Shown one piece after another: positions 29,967 to 40,300 of a DNA stretch of 64,000 nt. How positions within the stretch are numbered: position 1 is the first letter of the stretch; each line of letters starts with the position of its first letter. This DNA is from Thermoanaerobaculia bacterium (GTDB lineage: Bacteria; Acidobacteriota; Thermoanaerobaculia; Multivoradales; J023). The notes under the pieces are model-generated. The model did not search any database, was not told the DNA's origin, and worked only from the letters and a program-made list of their open reading frames with translations. The stretch lies in NCBI GenBank assembly GCA_030431255.1, contig JAUIJL010000018.1, positions 62,001 through 126,000 of the forward strand. Direction: 5' to 3'. The translations under genes were made by a program, and so were the position numbers.

Positions 29967-30623
29967 GTGATTCGTAAATGGCTGGACTATCTGCTGGGGG
30001 AGAGGTACTTCGCGCGAGCGTTGGGTCCTGCTTCATGGCTGGTGTGGGGCAGTAGGGAAGATCGGTGGTGGCTCAAACGGACCGGCGGGGAGCGAGACCG
30101 CGGCGCGGCCAGTTTCGGCCGTCTAGAAATGATTGAAGGCAAGGTCAACATACAGGAGGATCTCGATCTCAGGGTGCAGCCGGTTTGGTTAGGGCGAAAG
30201 ATCCAGATCGAAGGTGGCGACCAGATGTGGGCCCAGGTCGACCCGATCACCCTGCTCAGAAGGGTAGCTTTTGTGACCTGCTATTGTCTCTTCTTGGCGC
30301 TAGGAATCGTAATCCTTGGATTTCTGTTGGGCACCCCGACCGAACAGCTGGCCACCATCGGCTTCTTGCTACTGCCCGTGACAGCACTCTATGGACTGAG
30401 GCGAGGGTCTCGTGCTTTGATCCTATGCCAGACACCTGTTCTTCTGGTTGTAATTGTCACCAGTCTCTATTTTATCTTTGCAATCGAGGGTCCCGGCCTG
30501 TTCATCTCCAAATTCTGGTCGCTTGGATCAATTGTGGTTCATTCGCTTGCAATTTGGGAAGTCTTAAGAGCCAGAGCCGCACTGGACAGCGAGCTGGTCG
30601 GGTTTGTCGAGCCGTCGACGTAA
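29967..30623 (+). CDS. Four-TM membrane protein of the cassette array (3)
   Basis: 218 residues from GTG 29967, with TAGGAG six bases upstream (29955-29960). Residues 1-90 form a soluble Trp- and Arg-rich domain (WLVWGSREDRWWLKR, LRVQPVWLGRKIQI). Four hydrophobic segments then run from about residue 95 to 205. No known family is recognised. The order (soluble domain, then four TM) repeats that of its neighbours, supporting a divergent family or a family of interchangeable modules. It lies on the same strand and close to its neighbours, so co-transcription is likely. Confidence 0.75.
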   Translation: MIRKWLDYLLGERYFARALGPASWLVWGSREDRWWLKRTGGERDRGAASFGRLEMIEGKVNIQEDLDLRVQPVWLGRKIQIEGGDQMWAQVDPITLLRRVAFVTCYCLFLALGIVILGFLLGTPTEQLATIGFLLLPVTALYGLRRGSRALILCQTPVLLVVIVTSLYFIFAIEGPGLFISKFWSLGSIVVHSLAIWEVLRARAALDSELVGFVEPST

Positions 30624-30649
30624 GCGGCTGCCTTGTCCGGGCCTGCCAA

Positions 30650-30666
30650 GCCCCGCTTGTCGGGGC
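30650..30666 (+). terminator. Short GC-rich hairpin after the third membrane gene
   Basis: A perfect 6-bp stem, GCCCCG (30650-30655) with CGGGGC (30661-30666), encloses the loop CTTGT, 27 bp after the stop of the upstream gene. No T-run follows, so intrinsic termination is uncertain; it may only stabilise the 3' end of the message. Confidence 0.3.
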
Positions 30667-30772
30667 AACTCCAGATAGGAATTCTTCAGGCGCCAACGGC
30701 AGACGGTGGGAAGGAAGTATCATCGATGATGGAAGCTGTAGGCGTAGGCGCGACTTGATAGGAGGAGAAGGC

Positions 30773-31453
30773 ATTTCCAAAGCAAAGCACTTGAGGTACT
30801 CAAAGCTGCTGTTCGGCGTGGCGATTCTTGTACCCCCGGTAGCAGGGGGAGTGTACGGAATCTTTTTTCGTGAATGGTGGCTCCTAGTCGTAGCTTTTTC
30901 GTTCTCGGTGCTGATCTTATGTATCGAGCTCTACACGCTGGGCTCGCAGTCTGATCCGTATCGGGTCATTTTTAGGCCGGCCTTGGCCGAAGAGCTGCGC
31001 GAGGCGCCGGGTGCGTCCAAAGGAATCGTGCGCTCGTTCGTTTTCCACTGCACGTTGGTGCTCTTCGCCTTTCTGTGCTTGTGGGCTTTGGACGGGCTCT
31101 ACTTGCAACCCTGGGACTGGAATACCTCTGAAATGCGCACGACCGAAGGGATTGTCCTTCGTTCCCGGGATGTCGGGAGCAGCTTCATCTCTACGATTCG
31201 GTACACACCAGAGGGTCTGGGTAAGCAGGACGACCTCAAGCTATGGGTGGTGGGTCCTAGACTTGAGCCGCGGGCATCGATCGAGGTGTACTATGCCGTC
31301 GGGGATCCCAAGCGTTCGGGAGTAGAGGGAATGGTGCGGTGGAAGCTCTTCGACTCGCTGATCGGATTTCCCTTTGCCGTCATCGTCTCTCTGTTCTGGC
31401 TACGGGCGAGGGTTCAGCGCTTTTCAAGTTCGAAACGATTTTGCTCGGTATAG
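30773..31453 (+). CDS. DUF3592-like membrane protein with an apparent ATT start
   Basis: 226 residues if read from ATT 30773, which lies six bases after a strong GGAGGAG (30761-30767). The only in-frame alternatives are TTGs at poorer spacing: one at 30755, before the ribosome-binding site, and one about 25 bases after it. Two hydrophobic segments occur near the N-terminus (LLFGVAILVPPVAGGVYG; WWLLVVAFSFSVLILCIEL), a third at about residue 85-105 and a fourth near the C-terminus. Between the last two lies a beta-domain with TEGIVLRSRD and IEVYYAVGDPKRSGVE, the pattern of DUF3592 proteins. The function of that family is unknown. It sits within the membrane cassette array. ATT may be a genuine rare start or a mutated ATG that weakens expression. 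Confidence 0.62.
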   Translation: MSKAKHLRYSKLLFGVAILVPPVAGGVYGIFFREWWLLVVAFSFSVLILCIELYTLGSQSDPYRVIFRPALAEELREAPGASKGIVRSFVFHCTLVLFAFLCLWALDGLYLQPWDWNTSEMRTTEGIVLRSRDVGSSFISTIRYTPEGLGKQDDLKLWVVGPRLEPRASIEVYYAVGDPKRSGVEGMVRWKLFDSLIGFPFAVIVSLFWLRARVQRFSSSKRFCSV

Positions 31454-31459
31454 CTCGAC

Positions 31460-31645
31460 ATGTGGTTAGACTCGCATCTGGGTCTCCTCTCGCTGAGCTC
31501 TAGGGAGATGGTGGAACACGGCCTTTTCTCTCTCAGCATGGCAGGGTCGGCCGCTCTTCTAGGATTGGGTAGTTTTTGGTTGTCATTTCGGATTTTAGAG
31601 CCTGCCGAAGATGGGTTGGCTCCAGGAAAGACAGATTACCGATGA
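31460..31645 (+). CDS. 61-residue single-span membrane peptide, coupled to the next gene
   Basis: Starts at ATG 31460, six bases after the upstream stop, and ends at 31645 with an ATGA overlap to the next start (31642). One hydrophobic segment is visible (FSLSMAGSAALLGLGSFWLSF), followed by a short acidic/basic tail. No Shine-Dalgarno is clear, which fits translational coupling to the upstream gene. No family is recognised. Spacing and overlap make a real small gene more likely than chance. Confidence 0.5.
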   Translation: MWLDSHLGLLSLSSREMVEHGLFSLSMAGSAALLGLGSFWLSFRILEPAEDGLAPGKTDYR

Positions 31646-32277
31646 AGATAGCCTACTTCGGCAGGCGACGCCGGACGATCGACCTGGATGGGCTTTCACT
31701 CGAAATCTCTTGGGTCTGGGATTTTCGAAGGCTCGAGATTGCCGATGGCTCGGGGCCGATCCTGAAGGGAGAAAGTCGAAGCCGGCTGCGGAAGGGCGTC
31801 CGTCTCTCGAGCCAGGATGTGGTCGTAGAGGTCCGATTGAAAGAACCCGCGGATGTGGCTTCGGATTACCTCCTGCTACGACGCCTGGATCGCTTCAAGT
31901 CGCTCAAAATCATCGATGTTGAGACCCGGATCGCGAAACATGCGCTTTTCGCCGGATTGCTCGGTTTGGTGTATCTGATCTTTGCTTTAGTCGCAGACCT
32001 CGGGCCGCGAGATCGATGGGTGAGCCTTGCGATTGGCGTCTTTGCTTCTTGGGTGGCGGTGGCCCCAAAGCTCTGCAGGAGTCGCTGGTGGGCTGGGGGC
32101 CTGCTGCTCTTTTTCCCGGCGGTTTTGGCCGTCACGACGATGGCGGTCGTCGTCTACTCTGGCTCCCTGGTTTTGAAGGTGACTGCCGTGGTGGGCAGTG
32201 GATTGACCATTTTCCGGAGTGTGGCTCCCACGAAGGAAACGTGGGAGGATTTAGTGTCTCGATTCAGGAGGCCGTGA
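31642..32277 (+). CDS. Four-TM membrane protein of the cassette array (4)
   Basis: 211 residues from ATG 31642, overlapping the upstream stop by four bases (ATGA). Residues 1-95 form a soluble, Arg-rich, beta-like domain (IDLDGLSLEISWVWDF, VVVEVRLKEPADV). Four hydrophobic segments follow (HALFAGLLGLVYLIFALVADL; WVSLAIGVFASWVAVA; WWAGGLLLFFPAVLAVTTMAVVV; VLKVTAVVGSGLTIF). It shares the soluble-plus-four-TM plan with the genes at 27214, 29967 and 29330. It is the last gene of the array; a palindrome at 32348 lies between it and the convergent regulator gene. The function is unknown. Confidence 0.75.
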   Translation: MKIAYFGRRRRTIDLDGLSLEISWVWDFRRLEIADGSGPILKGESRSRLRKGVRLSSQDVVVEVRLKEPADVASDYLLLRRLDRFKSLKIIDVETRIAKHALFAGLLGLVYLIFALVADLGPRDRWVSLAIGVFASWVAVAPKLCRSRWWAGGLLLFFPAVLAVTTMAVVVYSGSLVLKVTAVVGSGLTIFRSVAPTKETWEDLVSRFRRP

Positions 32278-32347
32278 TTGATTTGGAGGTGATCGGGGAG
32301 TAAAAGGTTAGGGTGTTCAGGAATGCAATGAGTCGGTGACGACTGAC

Positions 32348-32381
32348 ATAGATAGTCATAACTTAAATTTTGACTATCTAT
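32348..32381. terminator. Perfect 11-bp inverted repeat between convergent genes
   Basis: ATAGATAGTCA (32348-32358) pairs exactly with TGACTATCTAT (32371-32381) around a 12-base loop. It lies between two converging genes (ends at 32277 and 32543), as expected of a bidirectional terminator, but the stem is AT-rich and lacks a T-run. A protein-binding site is equally possible. Nothing else recognisable lies in 32278-32542. Confidence 0.4.
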
Positions 32382-32542
32382 AGTCCCTTCGCATTCCCCA
32401 TCGCCCCGCTCATGCTCGCCCGAATTCACTAGGGGCTGTCCATGATTGAGCTACATAACCTGCCGGTTCTTGCCTCGAACCTGCACACCCCATCCTCGTC
32501 CCTCCGGCAAGACGCACTTTGTGGAGCAAACCGAAGCGAGTC

Positions 32543-34165
32543 TCAGCCGAGATCGAGGTCGAGCTCCTTGAGGCGTGCTAGGAGTGCCCGGGGAGACACA
32601 TGAAGAGCGCGGGACATGGCAACTCGGTTTCCTTGGTGTTCAGCGGCCACCGTTTCGATTTGAGCCCGGGCGAGCTCGGAGGCCTTGGGTACCCGAGGGT
32701 TGGCGGCGCAGAGGCGGTACGCCGCTGATGCTGAAATCCGCAAGCGTCGCGCCGCGCCGCGGACGCTCCAATCTGCTGCCTCTAGGGCCTCGAGAAGCTC
32801 CGCCCCTGTGATCTCGCCAGGGGACCGAGGAGCGTCGGCCGACGGGGGGGCCTGGGCGTCGACTTTCCTCAAGCAAGGGCTCGATTTCGGCAAGCTCGTT
32901 TGGGCCTGTTTGACGCTGCCGGCAACGATCTCTCGAGCCACGTTCTTGAGCTCACGCACGTTGCCTGGCCAGTCATATCGGGTGAGAACACCCACCAAAT
33001 CGGCACTGAGCCAAGGGCTCTCGTCGGGGCCGGCTGGGCTCAAGAGCTCACTTTTGCCTTCGGCGGCGAGCTCATGGCGCAGGAAATGGATGAGAAGTCG
33101 GCCGATATCCTCACGGCGCTCGCGTAAGGGGGCGATTTCGATTTTGGTGGTCAGGCGGTGCAGCAAAGGGGCGCGAAAGTCACCCCTGGCCATGGCGGCT
33201 TCGAGGTCGGCGTCGGTCGCGGCGATCACCCGAACATCGCTTTTTTGAGGCTCGTTTCCACCGAGGCTTTGTATTTCTCCCTGTTCAATGGCCCGCAATA
33301 GGGCGACCTGGATTTCGGAAGGGGCTTCGCCGATTTCGTCGAGCAACAAGGTGCCACCCTCGGCTCGCTCGAAGTATCCCTGGCGTTTTCGATCGGCGGT
33401 GGAGTGAGCGCCCCGTGCTACCCCGAAAAGCTCGGCTGCCGCGAGCTCGCGGGGCAGAGCACCGAGGTTGATCGACAGGCTCTTGCCGCGGCGCCCCGAG
33501 AGACGGTGGATCGCTTGAGCGACGAGCTCTTTGCCCGTGCCGGTTTCGCCGCGGAGGAGCACCGGATCGTTGCGGCGGGCGGCCCGTTCGATCTGTTCGC
33601 GCAGACGGACGAGAGCGGGGCTGTCACCGATCAGGCCGTGATCTCGGGTCGATGGGGTGAGCAGCTCTGTGTGGTGCAGGAGCAGGGCGACGCGGCGGGC
33701 GAGCACGAGGACCACGCCACGATCGAGGGCGTCCGGGGAAAGGCGTTGTTTTTGAGTGAGCGCTTCACCGTCGAGGGTGAGCAGGGTGTTGGTCTCCTTG
33801 GGATCGATTTCCAGGCCTTGGTCGGCGCATTGGCCGAGAGGGTTGAGTAGGAGGCTTTTACGGCTGAGGCGTGCGTCTTCCAGGTAGCGCGGTCTGCCCT
33901 GGTCGCGGGGTGGGGCGAAGTGGGGTTCAAGACGGGAGAGGCGGACGCTTTGGTTGGAAAGAAAAGGGGTGAGCACCGCATGCTCACCGATGCGCGCGGG
34001 ATCGGGATGGGCGATGAGGGTGAGGCAGGCGGTAGGGGGCTCGTCGGCGAAGAGGTTCTGAGCAGAGCTGGCGGGCCGGGTGTGGGTTTGAGAGGCATCG
34101 TGGGACATGGCGGGATTGTAGCAATCACTACGGCTGTTTTCAGCGACTTGAACGTTTTGGTGCAT
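32543..34165 (-). CDS. Sigma-54-dependent activator with FHA-like N-domain, divergent GAFTGA loop and two C-terminal HTHs
   Basis: 540 residues from ATG 34165; an in-frame ATG at 34108 (MSHDASQ) is also plausible because neither has a good Shine-Dalgarno. Residues 47-165 look like an FHA domain variant (RIGEHAV, VRLSRLEPHF, LEDARLSRKSLLLN). The AAA+ domain follows: Walker A GETGTGKE at 206-213 and Walker B LLLDE at 273-277. The sigma-54 contact loop, normally GAFTGA, reads GAHSTA at 252-257. The C-terminus has a Fis-like helix-turn-helix (LLEALEAADWSVRGAARRL) and a second similar element (HQGNRVAMSRALHVS). It is divergent from the Kelch-peptidase operon, which has a sigma-54 promoter, so it is the obvious activator. 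An FHA-like input domain suggests control by phosphorylation, possibly by the Ser/Thr kinase encoded at 46618. Confidence 0.9.
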   Translation of the reverse strand: MHQNVQVAENSRSDCYNPAMSHDASQTHTRPASSAQNLFADEPPTACLTLIAHPDPARIGEHAVLTPFLSNQSVRLSRLEPHFAPPRDQGRPRYLEDARLSRKSLLLNPLGQCADQGLEIDPKETNTLLTLDGEALTQKQRLSPDALDRGVVLVLARRVALLLHHTELLTPSTRDHGLIGDSPALVRLREQIERAARRNDPVLLRGETGTGKELVAQAIHRLSGRRGKSLSINLGALPRELAAAELFGVARGAHSTADRKRQGYFERAEGGTLLLDEIGEAPSEIQVALLRAIEQGEIQSLGGNEPQKSDVRVIAATDADLEAAMARGDFRAPLLHRLTTKIEIAPLRERREDIGRLLIHFLRHELAAEGKSELLSPAGPDESPWLSADLVGVLTRYDWPGNVRELKNVAREIVAGSVKQAQTSLPKSSPCLRKVDAQAPPSADAPRSPGEITGAELLEALEAADWSVRGAARRLRISASAAYRLCAANPRVPKASELARAQIETVAAEHQGNRVAMSRALHVSPRALLARLKELDLDLG

Positions 34166-34167
34166 TG

Positions 34168-34187
34168 TGGATGCTTCGAAGCGTCCA
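34168..34187. promoter_or_regulatory. Palindrome, candidate enhancer (UAS) for the sigma-54 activator
   Basis: TGGATGCTTC-GAAGCGTCCA is a 20-bp palindrome with one mismatched pair. Its centre is about 130 bp before the expected transcription start of the sigma-54 promoter at 34281, the usual enhancer distance. It also abuts the start of the divergent activator gene, so it could serve autoregulation. Confidence 0.55.
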
Positions 34188-34280
34188 TGCAGATGAATCA
34201 GGCGGGACCCAGATGGGCAAGAAACTCAGCCCAGAGGCCTAGGTCAGGGGTTTTGAAGGATTTCTAATCAGGTAGACGTT

Positions 34281-34296
34281 TGGCATGCGGCTTGCT
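34281..34296 (+). promoter_or_regulatory. Sigma-54 (-24/-12) promoter of the Kelch-peptidase operon
   Basis: TGGCATG-CGGC-TTGCT matches the consensus TGGCACG-N4-TTGCW with one mismatch. The invariant GG (34282-34283) and GC (34294-34295) are ten bases apart, as required. Transcription should start near 34307, giving a leader of about 57 bases before ATG 34364. Confidence 0.8.
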
Positions 34297-34363
34297 CTAG
34301 CAAGGGCAGAGCAGAGAGTTGCAGAGCGTTATGGGTGGAGCGATCGAGAGGAAGGAGCTTGTG

Positions 34364-37300
34364 ATGAAGCACGTGATGGTTTGGGCTTGGGTTTTAGTAG
34401 GTATCTTCTTTTTTGGGGTGGTAGCACAGGGGCAGTGGCAGACGACGGGGAGCCTTGAAGCTCCTCGGATCCATCACACCTCAACGCTTCTGCCTTCGGG
34501 CCAAGTGCTCGTCGTCGGAGGCTTCAACGGACCCATCGGTGGACGCTTCAACAACAGCTATTTGTTGAGTGCTGAAATTTACGATCCGACCACGGGAACA
34601 TGGACCGACGCCGGACACCTCACCACCCCACGATCTCAGCACACATCGACGCTTCTGCCCTCGGGCCAGGTGCTCGTCGTCGGAGGCCGGAACGGAAGCG
34701 GCTCTTTGTCGAGCGCTGAAATTTACGATCCAAGCACGGGAGCATGGAGCAACACCGGACACCTCGCCAACCCACGATCTAGGCACACGTCGACGCTTCT
34801 GCCCTCGGGCCAGGTGCTCGTCGTCGGAGGCTGGAATGGCGGCTCTTTGTCGAGCGCTGAAATTTACGATCCGACCAAGGGAACATGGACCAACGCCGGA
34901 AACCTCGCCAACCCACGAGTTGACCACACGTCGACACTTTTGCCCTCGGGCCAAGTGCTCGTCGTCGGAGGCTACAGCGGAGGAGGCTACAGCGACATTT
35001 CGTTGAGCGCTGAAATTTACAATCCGACCACGGGAACATGGACCGAGGCCGGACGCCCCGCCACCCGACGATTTGAGCACACGTCGACGCTTCTGCCCTC
35101 GGGCCAGGTGCTCGTCGTCGGAGGCTACGTCGGAAGCGGCGGCTCTTTGTCGAGCGCTGAAATTTACGATCCGATCAAGGGAACATGGACCGACGCCGGA
35201 AACCTCGCCAACCCGCGACGTCAGCACACGTCGACGCTTCTGCCCTCAGGCCAGGTGCTCGTCGCCGGAGGCTACGGTAGCGGCTATTTGTCGAGCGCTG
35301 AAATTTACGATCCGAGCACGGGAACATGGAGCGACGCCGGAAACCTCGCCAACCCGCGAGGTCAGCACACGTCGACGCTTCTGCCCTCGGGCCAGGTGCT
35401 CGTCGCCGGAGGCCAGAACGGTAGCAACATCTGGTCGAGCGCTGAAATTTACGATCCAAGCACAGGAACATGGAGCGACGCCGGAAACCTCGCCAACCCA
35501 CGAGAGGACCACACGTCGACGCTTCTACCCTCGGGCAAAGTCCTCGTCGTCGGAGGCTACAACGGCGGCTATTTGTCGAGCGCTGAAATTTACGATCCGA
35601 GCACGGGGATATGGAGCGACGCCGGAAATCTCGCCAACCCACGATCTAGGCATACGTCGACGCTTCTGCCCTCGGGCCAAGCGCTCGTCGTCGGAGGCTA
35701 CGGCGGAAGTGGCGCCTATTTGTCGAGCGCTGAAATTTACGATCCAAGCACGGGTACATGGAGCGACGCCGGGCACCTCGCCAACCCACGATCTAGGCAC
35801 ACGTCGACGCTTCTGCCCTCGGGCCGGGTGCTCGTCGTCGGAGGCTACAGCGGAGGCGGCGGCTCTTTGTCGAGCGCTGAGACTTACGATCCGAGCACGG
35901 GTACATGGAGCGACGCCGGACGCCTCGCCACCTCACGATATGACCACACGTCGACGCTTCTGCCCTCGGGCAAGGTCCTCGTCGTCGGAGGCAGAAACGG
36001 CGACGGCTCATTGTCGAGCGCTGAGCTCTACGATCCGAGCACGGGAACACGGAGCTACACCGGACGCCTCGACATCCCACGATATGACCACACGTCGACG
36101 CTTCTACCCTGGGGAGGAGTATTCGTCGTCGGAGGCAGAGGCCAAGAAACCGACGGCGACTATATCAATTGGCGGAGCGCTGAAATTTACGATCCAAGCA
36201 CGGAAACATGGAGCGACGCCGGACACCTCGCCACCTCACGAGCTCGGCACACGTCGACGCTTCTGCCCTCGGGCCAGGTGCTCATCGTCGGAGGAGTCTC
36301 CAACGGCGATGGCCAATCGTGGAGCGCTGAAATGTACGACCCGAGCACGGGCACATGGAACGTTGCCGGCGGCCTCGGCTACCTACGATTTGACCACACG
36401 TCGACGCTTCTGCCCTCGGGCAAAGTCCTCGTCGTCGGAGGCTACTACGGCCCTTTGCCGAGCGTTGAAATGTACGCGAGCACCTCGCCGCCAGAATCCA
36501 GAAAACCAATCATCCAATCCGCATCCCAGATCCGCTACGGCGAGCCGCTCACCATCACCGGTCAGTTCCGAGGCGACTCCGAATCAAGCGGCGGAAATAC
36601 CGCAAGCTCTGCCGTCAACTTTCCCATCCTCCACCTCAGAGCCTTGGCCGAAACAGCGCACCACACCCTCATCATCGACCCCCAAAGCAATTTCTGGGAC
36701 GCTCCCAGAACCCTCACCGTCAGCGATCTTCCCCCTACGATCTACCCAGGCCCCCACCTCCTGACAGTCATCGTTGCTGGTGTCCCCAGTGAGCCTGTCC
36801 TCGTCGACATGGAATGTAGCGTTGCCATTACATCCCATCCGGTCGATCAAGCCGTCGAGTTGGGAGAAAGTGCCACCTTCACCGTCCAATCCCAGGGGGG
36901 GCGTTTTTACCAATGGCAAAAAAACGGAATCGACATACCCGGTGCCACCGAACCTACCTATACCGCTCCGCCGATCAGCACCAACGATACGGCAGCGGTC
37001 TATCGTGTTGTCGTCAGCAACGGCTGCGCTGAAGAGTATTCCGAACCGGCTGAGCTGACCATCAGCGAGGGTGTCTTTCCCCTGGCTGAGTTGATCCAGC
37101 CGACCGGCGGTGAGTATTGGCTTTTGTCCTCTCCCGATACCCCGGACACACCCAATACGGAGCTGATCACCTGGACGATGAGCGATAATTTCTTCATCTG
37201 CCAGGTCGAGTTGGCCCTGATTTACTCAGAAAGCGCCGGTAGCTGTGTTGAGCCTTTAAGTCCCGAACATGGAAAAGTCCTCAAGACTTTCGGGGAATCA

Positions 37301-40300
37301 GGTGCCTCCTGCACCTTCCCGGGGGTAGAAACCACCAGCTGGCTCTACACCCTTCCCACAGAGCTCCCTTCGGGTACTCCGGGATCGAGCTATAGGATCC
37401 GTCTTTGCGTCACGGATCCGGCGGGCAATGTCACCCAGGTGGAAAGCCTGGACCCTTTCTTCATCACAGACCGCAGAAACGATATCCATACCCTTCTAAT
37501 CACCCATTCCGACCGAATCGACATCACCCCAGAGCTAAATATTCGTTTACAAAACCTGATCAATCATCCCAATGTCCAAGGTCTTCTCATCGACCTCGCG
37601 GACGTCACCGACCTCAATGACGACTTCTACGCCCCCTGGGACGCCGGCGAGATAAGCGCCAACGAGGTCCTCTTCGCCCAGGGCGGAATCCACGACTACC
37701 TCCTGAGCCTGCTCGACATCTATCCCAAAGTCGAGCACCTCCTGCTCGTGGGCGACGATTCCGTCATTCCCATGACTCGCCTCATGGATCGGACCCTCCT
37801 TCTGCCTGAAGTCGCCTATGCTCCCGAGCTGCCGCCCGGCAGCACGGTTCAGCAAGCCCTCGAAGCCAACCACTACCTCAGCGATGATCCGTTGGCCACT
37901 CGCGGCTCTCTGCGTCCCCATCAGCTCAACGGCAGAATCCACCTCGCCGATCTGAATATCGGTCGCCTCGTGGAAACGCCGTCGGAGATCAGTGCCGCCA
38001 TCGATGCCTATGTCGCCCAAGACGGCGTGCTCGATCTTTCCCAACGAGCTCCCAAAGCTCTGGTGACGGGGTATGACTTTCTCCAGGATTCCGCCCACAG
38101 CATCAAGGGTATTTGGAGCGGCGTCTACACCCCGGAAGAAGTGGACGGCCAGTTGATCAGCAGTGGTTGGGGCGTGCCGTCCAGTGGAACCAGCGTCGAA
38201 GAACGTCGCGATCTGCTCTACAACGCCCTCGCCCAAGCTCCCGGCATCACGAGCTTGGGCGGCCACGCCACCCATGCCGAAGAAGGGGTTCCCGGCATCG
38301 ATCGCTATGATTTGCAAGGTCTCTCCGCTACGGACATCGCTGCTCTCGACCTTTCGGGGTGCGTGATCTATGCCATCGGCTGCCACGGCGGCCTCCCGGT
38401 CCCTGATGAGATGGATCTGCCCCAAAGCTTCCTGGGTGCCGGCGCCGGCGCATATTTGGCGGGTAGCGGCTACGGCTGGGGATTGCTCCAGGGCATCGGC
38501 CTCAGCGAGCGTCTCTCCGTCATCCTCACCCGAGAGCTGGCCAACCCGGAGCCCCAAAGAATCGGCGACGTCATTCGCAGGAGCAAGGCGTTTTACTACG
38601 ACACCTCGCCCCGCTGGGACGACTATGACACCAAGGTCCTGCACCAGCCGATTCTCTACGGCTTCCCGATGTATATCGTGCAAACCGATTCCTGGCCACC
38701 GGTGCCCCTAACGCCGACAGGGCGGGTCGGAGTGACCACCGCTACCTCGAATATGGGGCTTCCGCCCCACGTCGTCGGCCTTGAGATCAACTTCGACTTC
38801 ACCGGCCCGGACGTTTACCGAAAATTCGACGCCGACGGCAATCCCACGTCGGAGTGTCCCCCAGAAGGTTGTTATTACGAGCTCAACGGCCTCGTCAGCG
38901 GGGAGTCGGACCTGCCGCTCGAGCCCTACTTCCGCTACAACTCCAGCCTCGCGGGTACCAGCCAGCACGGCATTCTCTGGTTAGGCGGAACGTACCTCGA
39001 AGAAGAGGGTTGGACACCGGTTTTCGGTCGGCTCGCCTCCAACGATTCCGGCGATCACGGTCAGGGATCGACGCCGCCGAAGATCTTTCTGCCGCCGCGC
39101 GGCCCGCAACCCTTGGATCGTGGTGATCTCCCGGGTTGCCCTGCCTATGATCAGGAAGTCAACAGCTTGGTCGTCACCACCGGCGCCCCGGCCCAGGCTC
39201 CGGGGGACGAGGTGGGTGAGTACAGCCTCCATCGCCTCGATCAGAACATCGAGCTCGAGGTGTTCTACTTCAACAATCTCAGCGATCCAAACGAGAACTG
39301 CGACCGTCAAGGTCCGAGCTTCAGCAATGGCGAGCCCCACACCGTGAGCGGTACCACCTTGCATTGGTCAGTGGAGGTGGAAGACGAAGCCGGTGTTTGG
39401 CGCGTGGTGGTGGTCTGGGACGACGAGCCGGCAGCCCGGTGGCGTCCCCTCGAATTGAGCTACGACACGGTCACCGATCGGTGGACGGGCAGTCTGCCCG
39501 CGGCCGATAGGGGAGAGCTGACCTACATGCTGCAAGCCGTGGACAACCGGGGCAATGTGGCCTGGAAAGAGCTCGACTCCGAATTGCCTCCTTCGGGCGT
39601 CCCTCTCGGCCTGGCCGAGGTCTTCACCGTCCCGATCGGCGAGGGTGAGGTTGATCTCGAGCTCGCCTTGAGCGTCCCCGCTCAGGTCGAAGCCGGCGAC
39701 GCATTCACCCTCGTGATGAATGTGCTCAACCATGGCCCCGATCCGGCCCACGGTCTCACCGTGAGCCTTAGCCTGCCCGAGGACGGGATATACATCTTCG
39801 GCAGTGGTGATGGTTGGACCTGCGACCTCACGCCTCCCGTGCTCGACTGCGCCGGTGCTCTGCTCGAAGTGGGCGAGAGCTCGGAGATCTTTGTGCAGCT
39901 CATGGCTCCCGGCTACGGTGGTACGCAGCACTTCAACGCCTGCGTCGTCGCCGCCGAGGCCGATCCCAACGGCCCCGCTTGTGCTGATGCCGACCACCTG
40001 GTGATCGATGAGAGCATGACCGATCTGCGGATCATCAAGGAGGACGGCGGCATTATCGCGATGCCCGGCGAGCCCATCGTCTACTCGATCACGGTCACCA
40101 ACGAAGGGCCTAATCCGGCCCCCGACAGCCGTGTGGTCGACATCTTTCCGCCTGAGCTGCTCAATGTGACCTGGTCCTGCACGGCCACGGTCGGATCTTC
40201 GTGTACGGCTTCAGGTAGCGGCCATATCGACGATTTGGTCGATCTCGAGGTCTACGGCACGTTGATCTACATCGCCACCGCCATCGTCGATCCCGACGTC

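Noticed and set aside
35073-36764. Plus-strand frame of 563 codons overlapping the first Kelch array
   Set aside because: Out-of-frame shadow of the Kelch repeats, as above.
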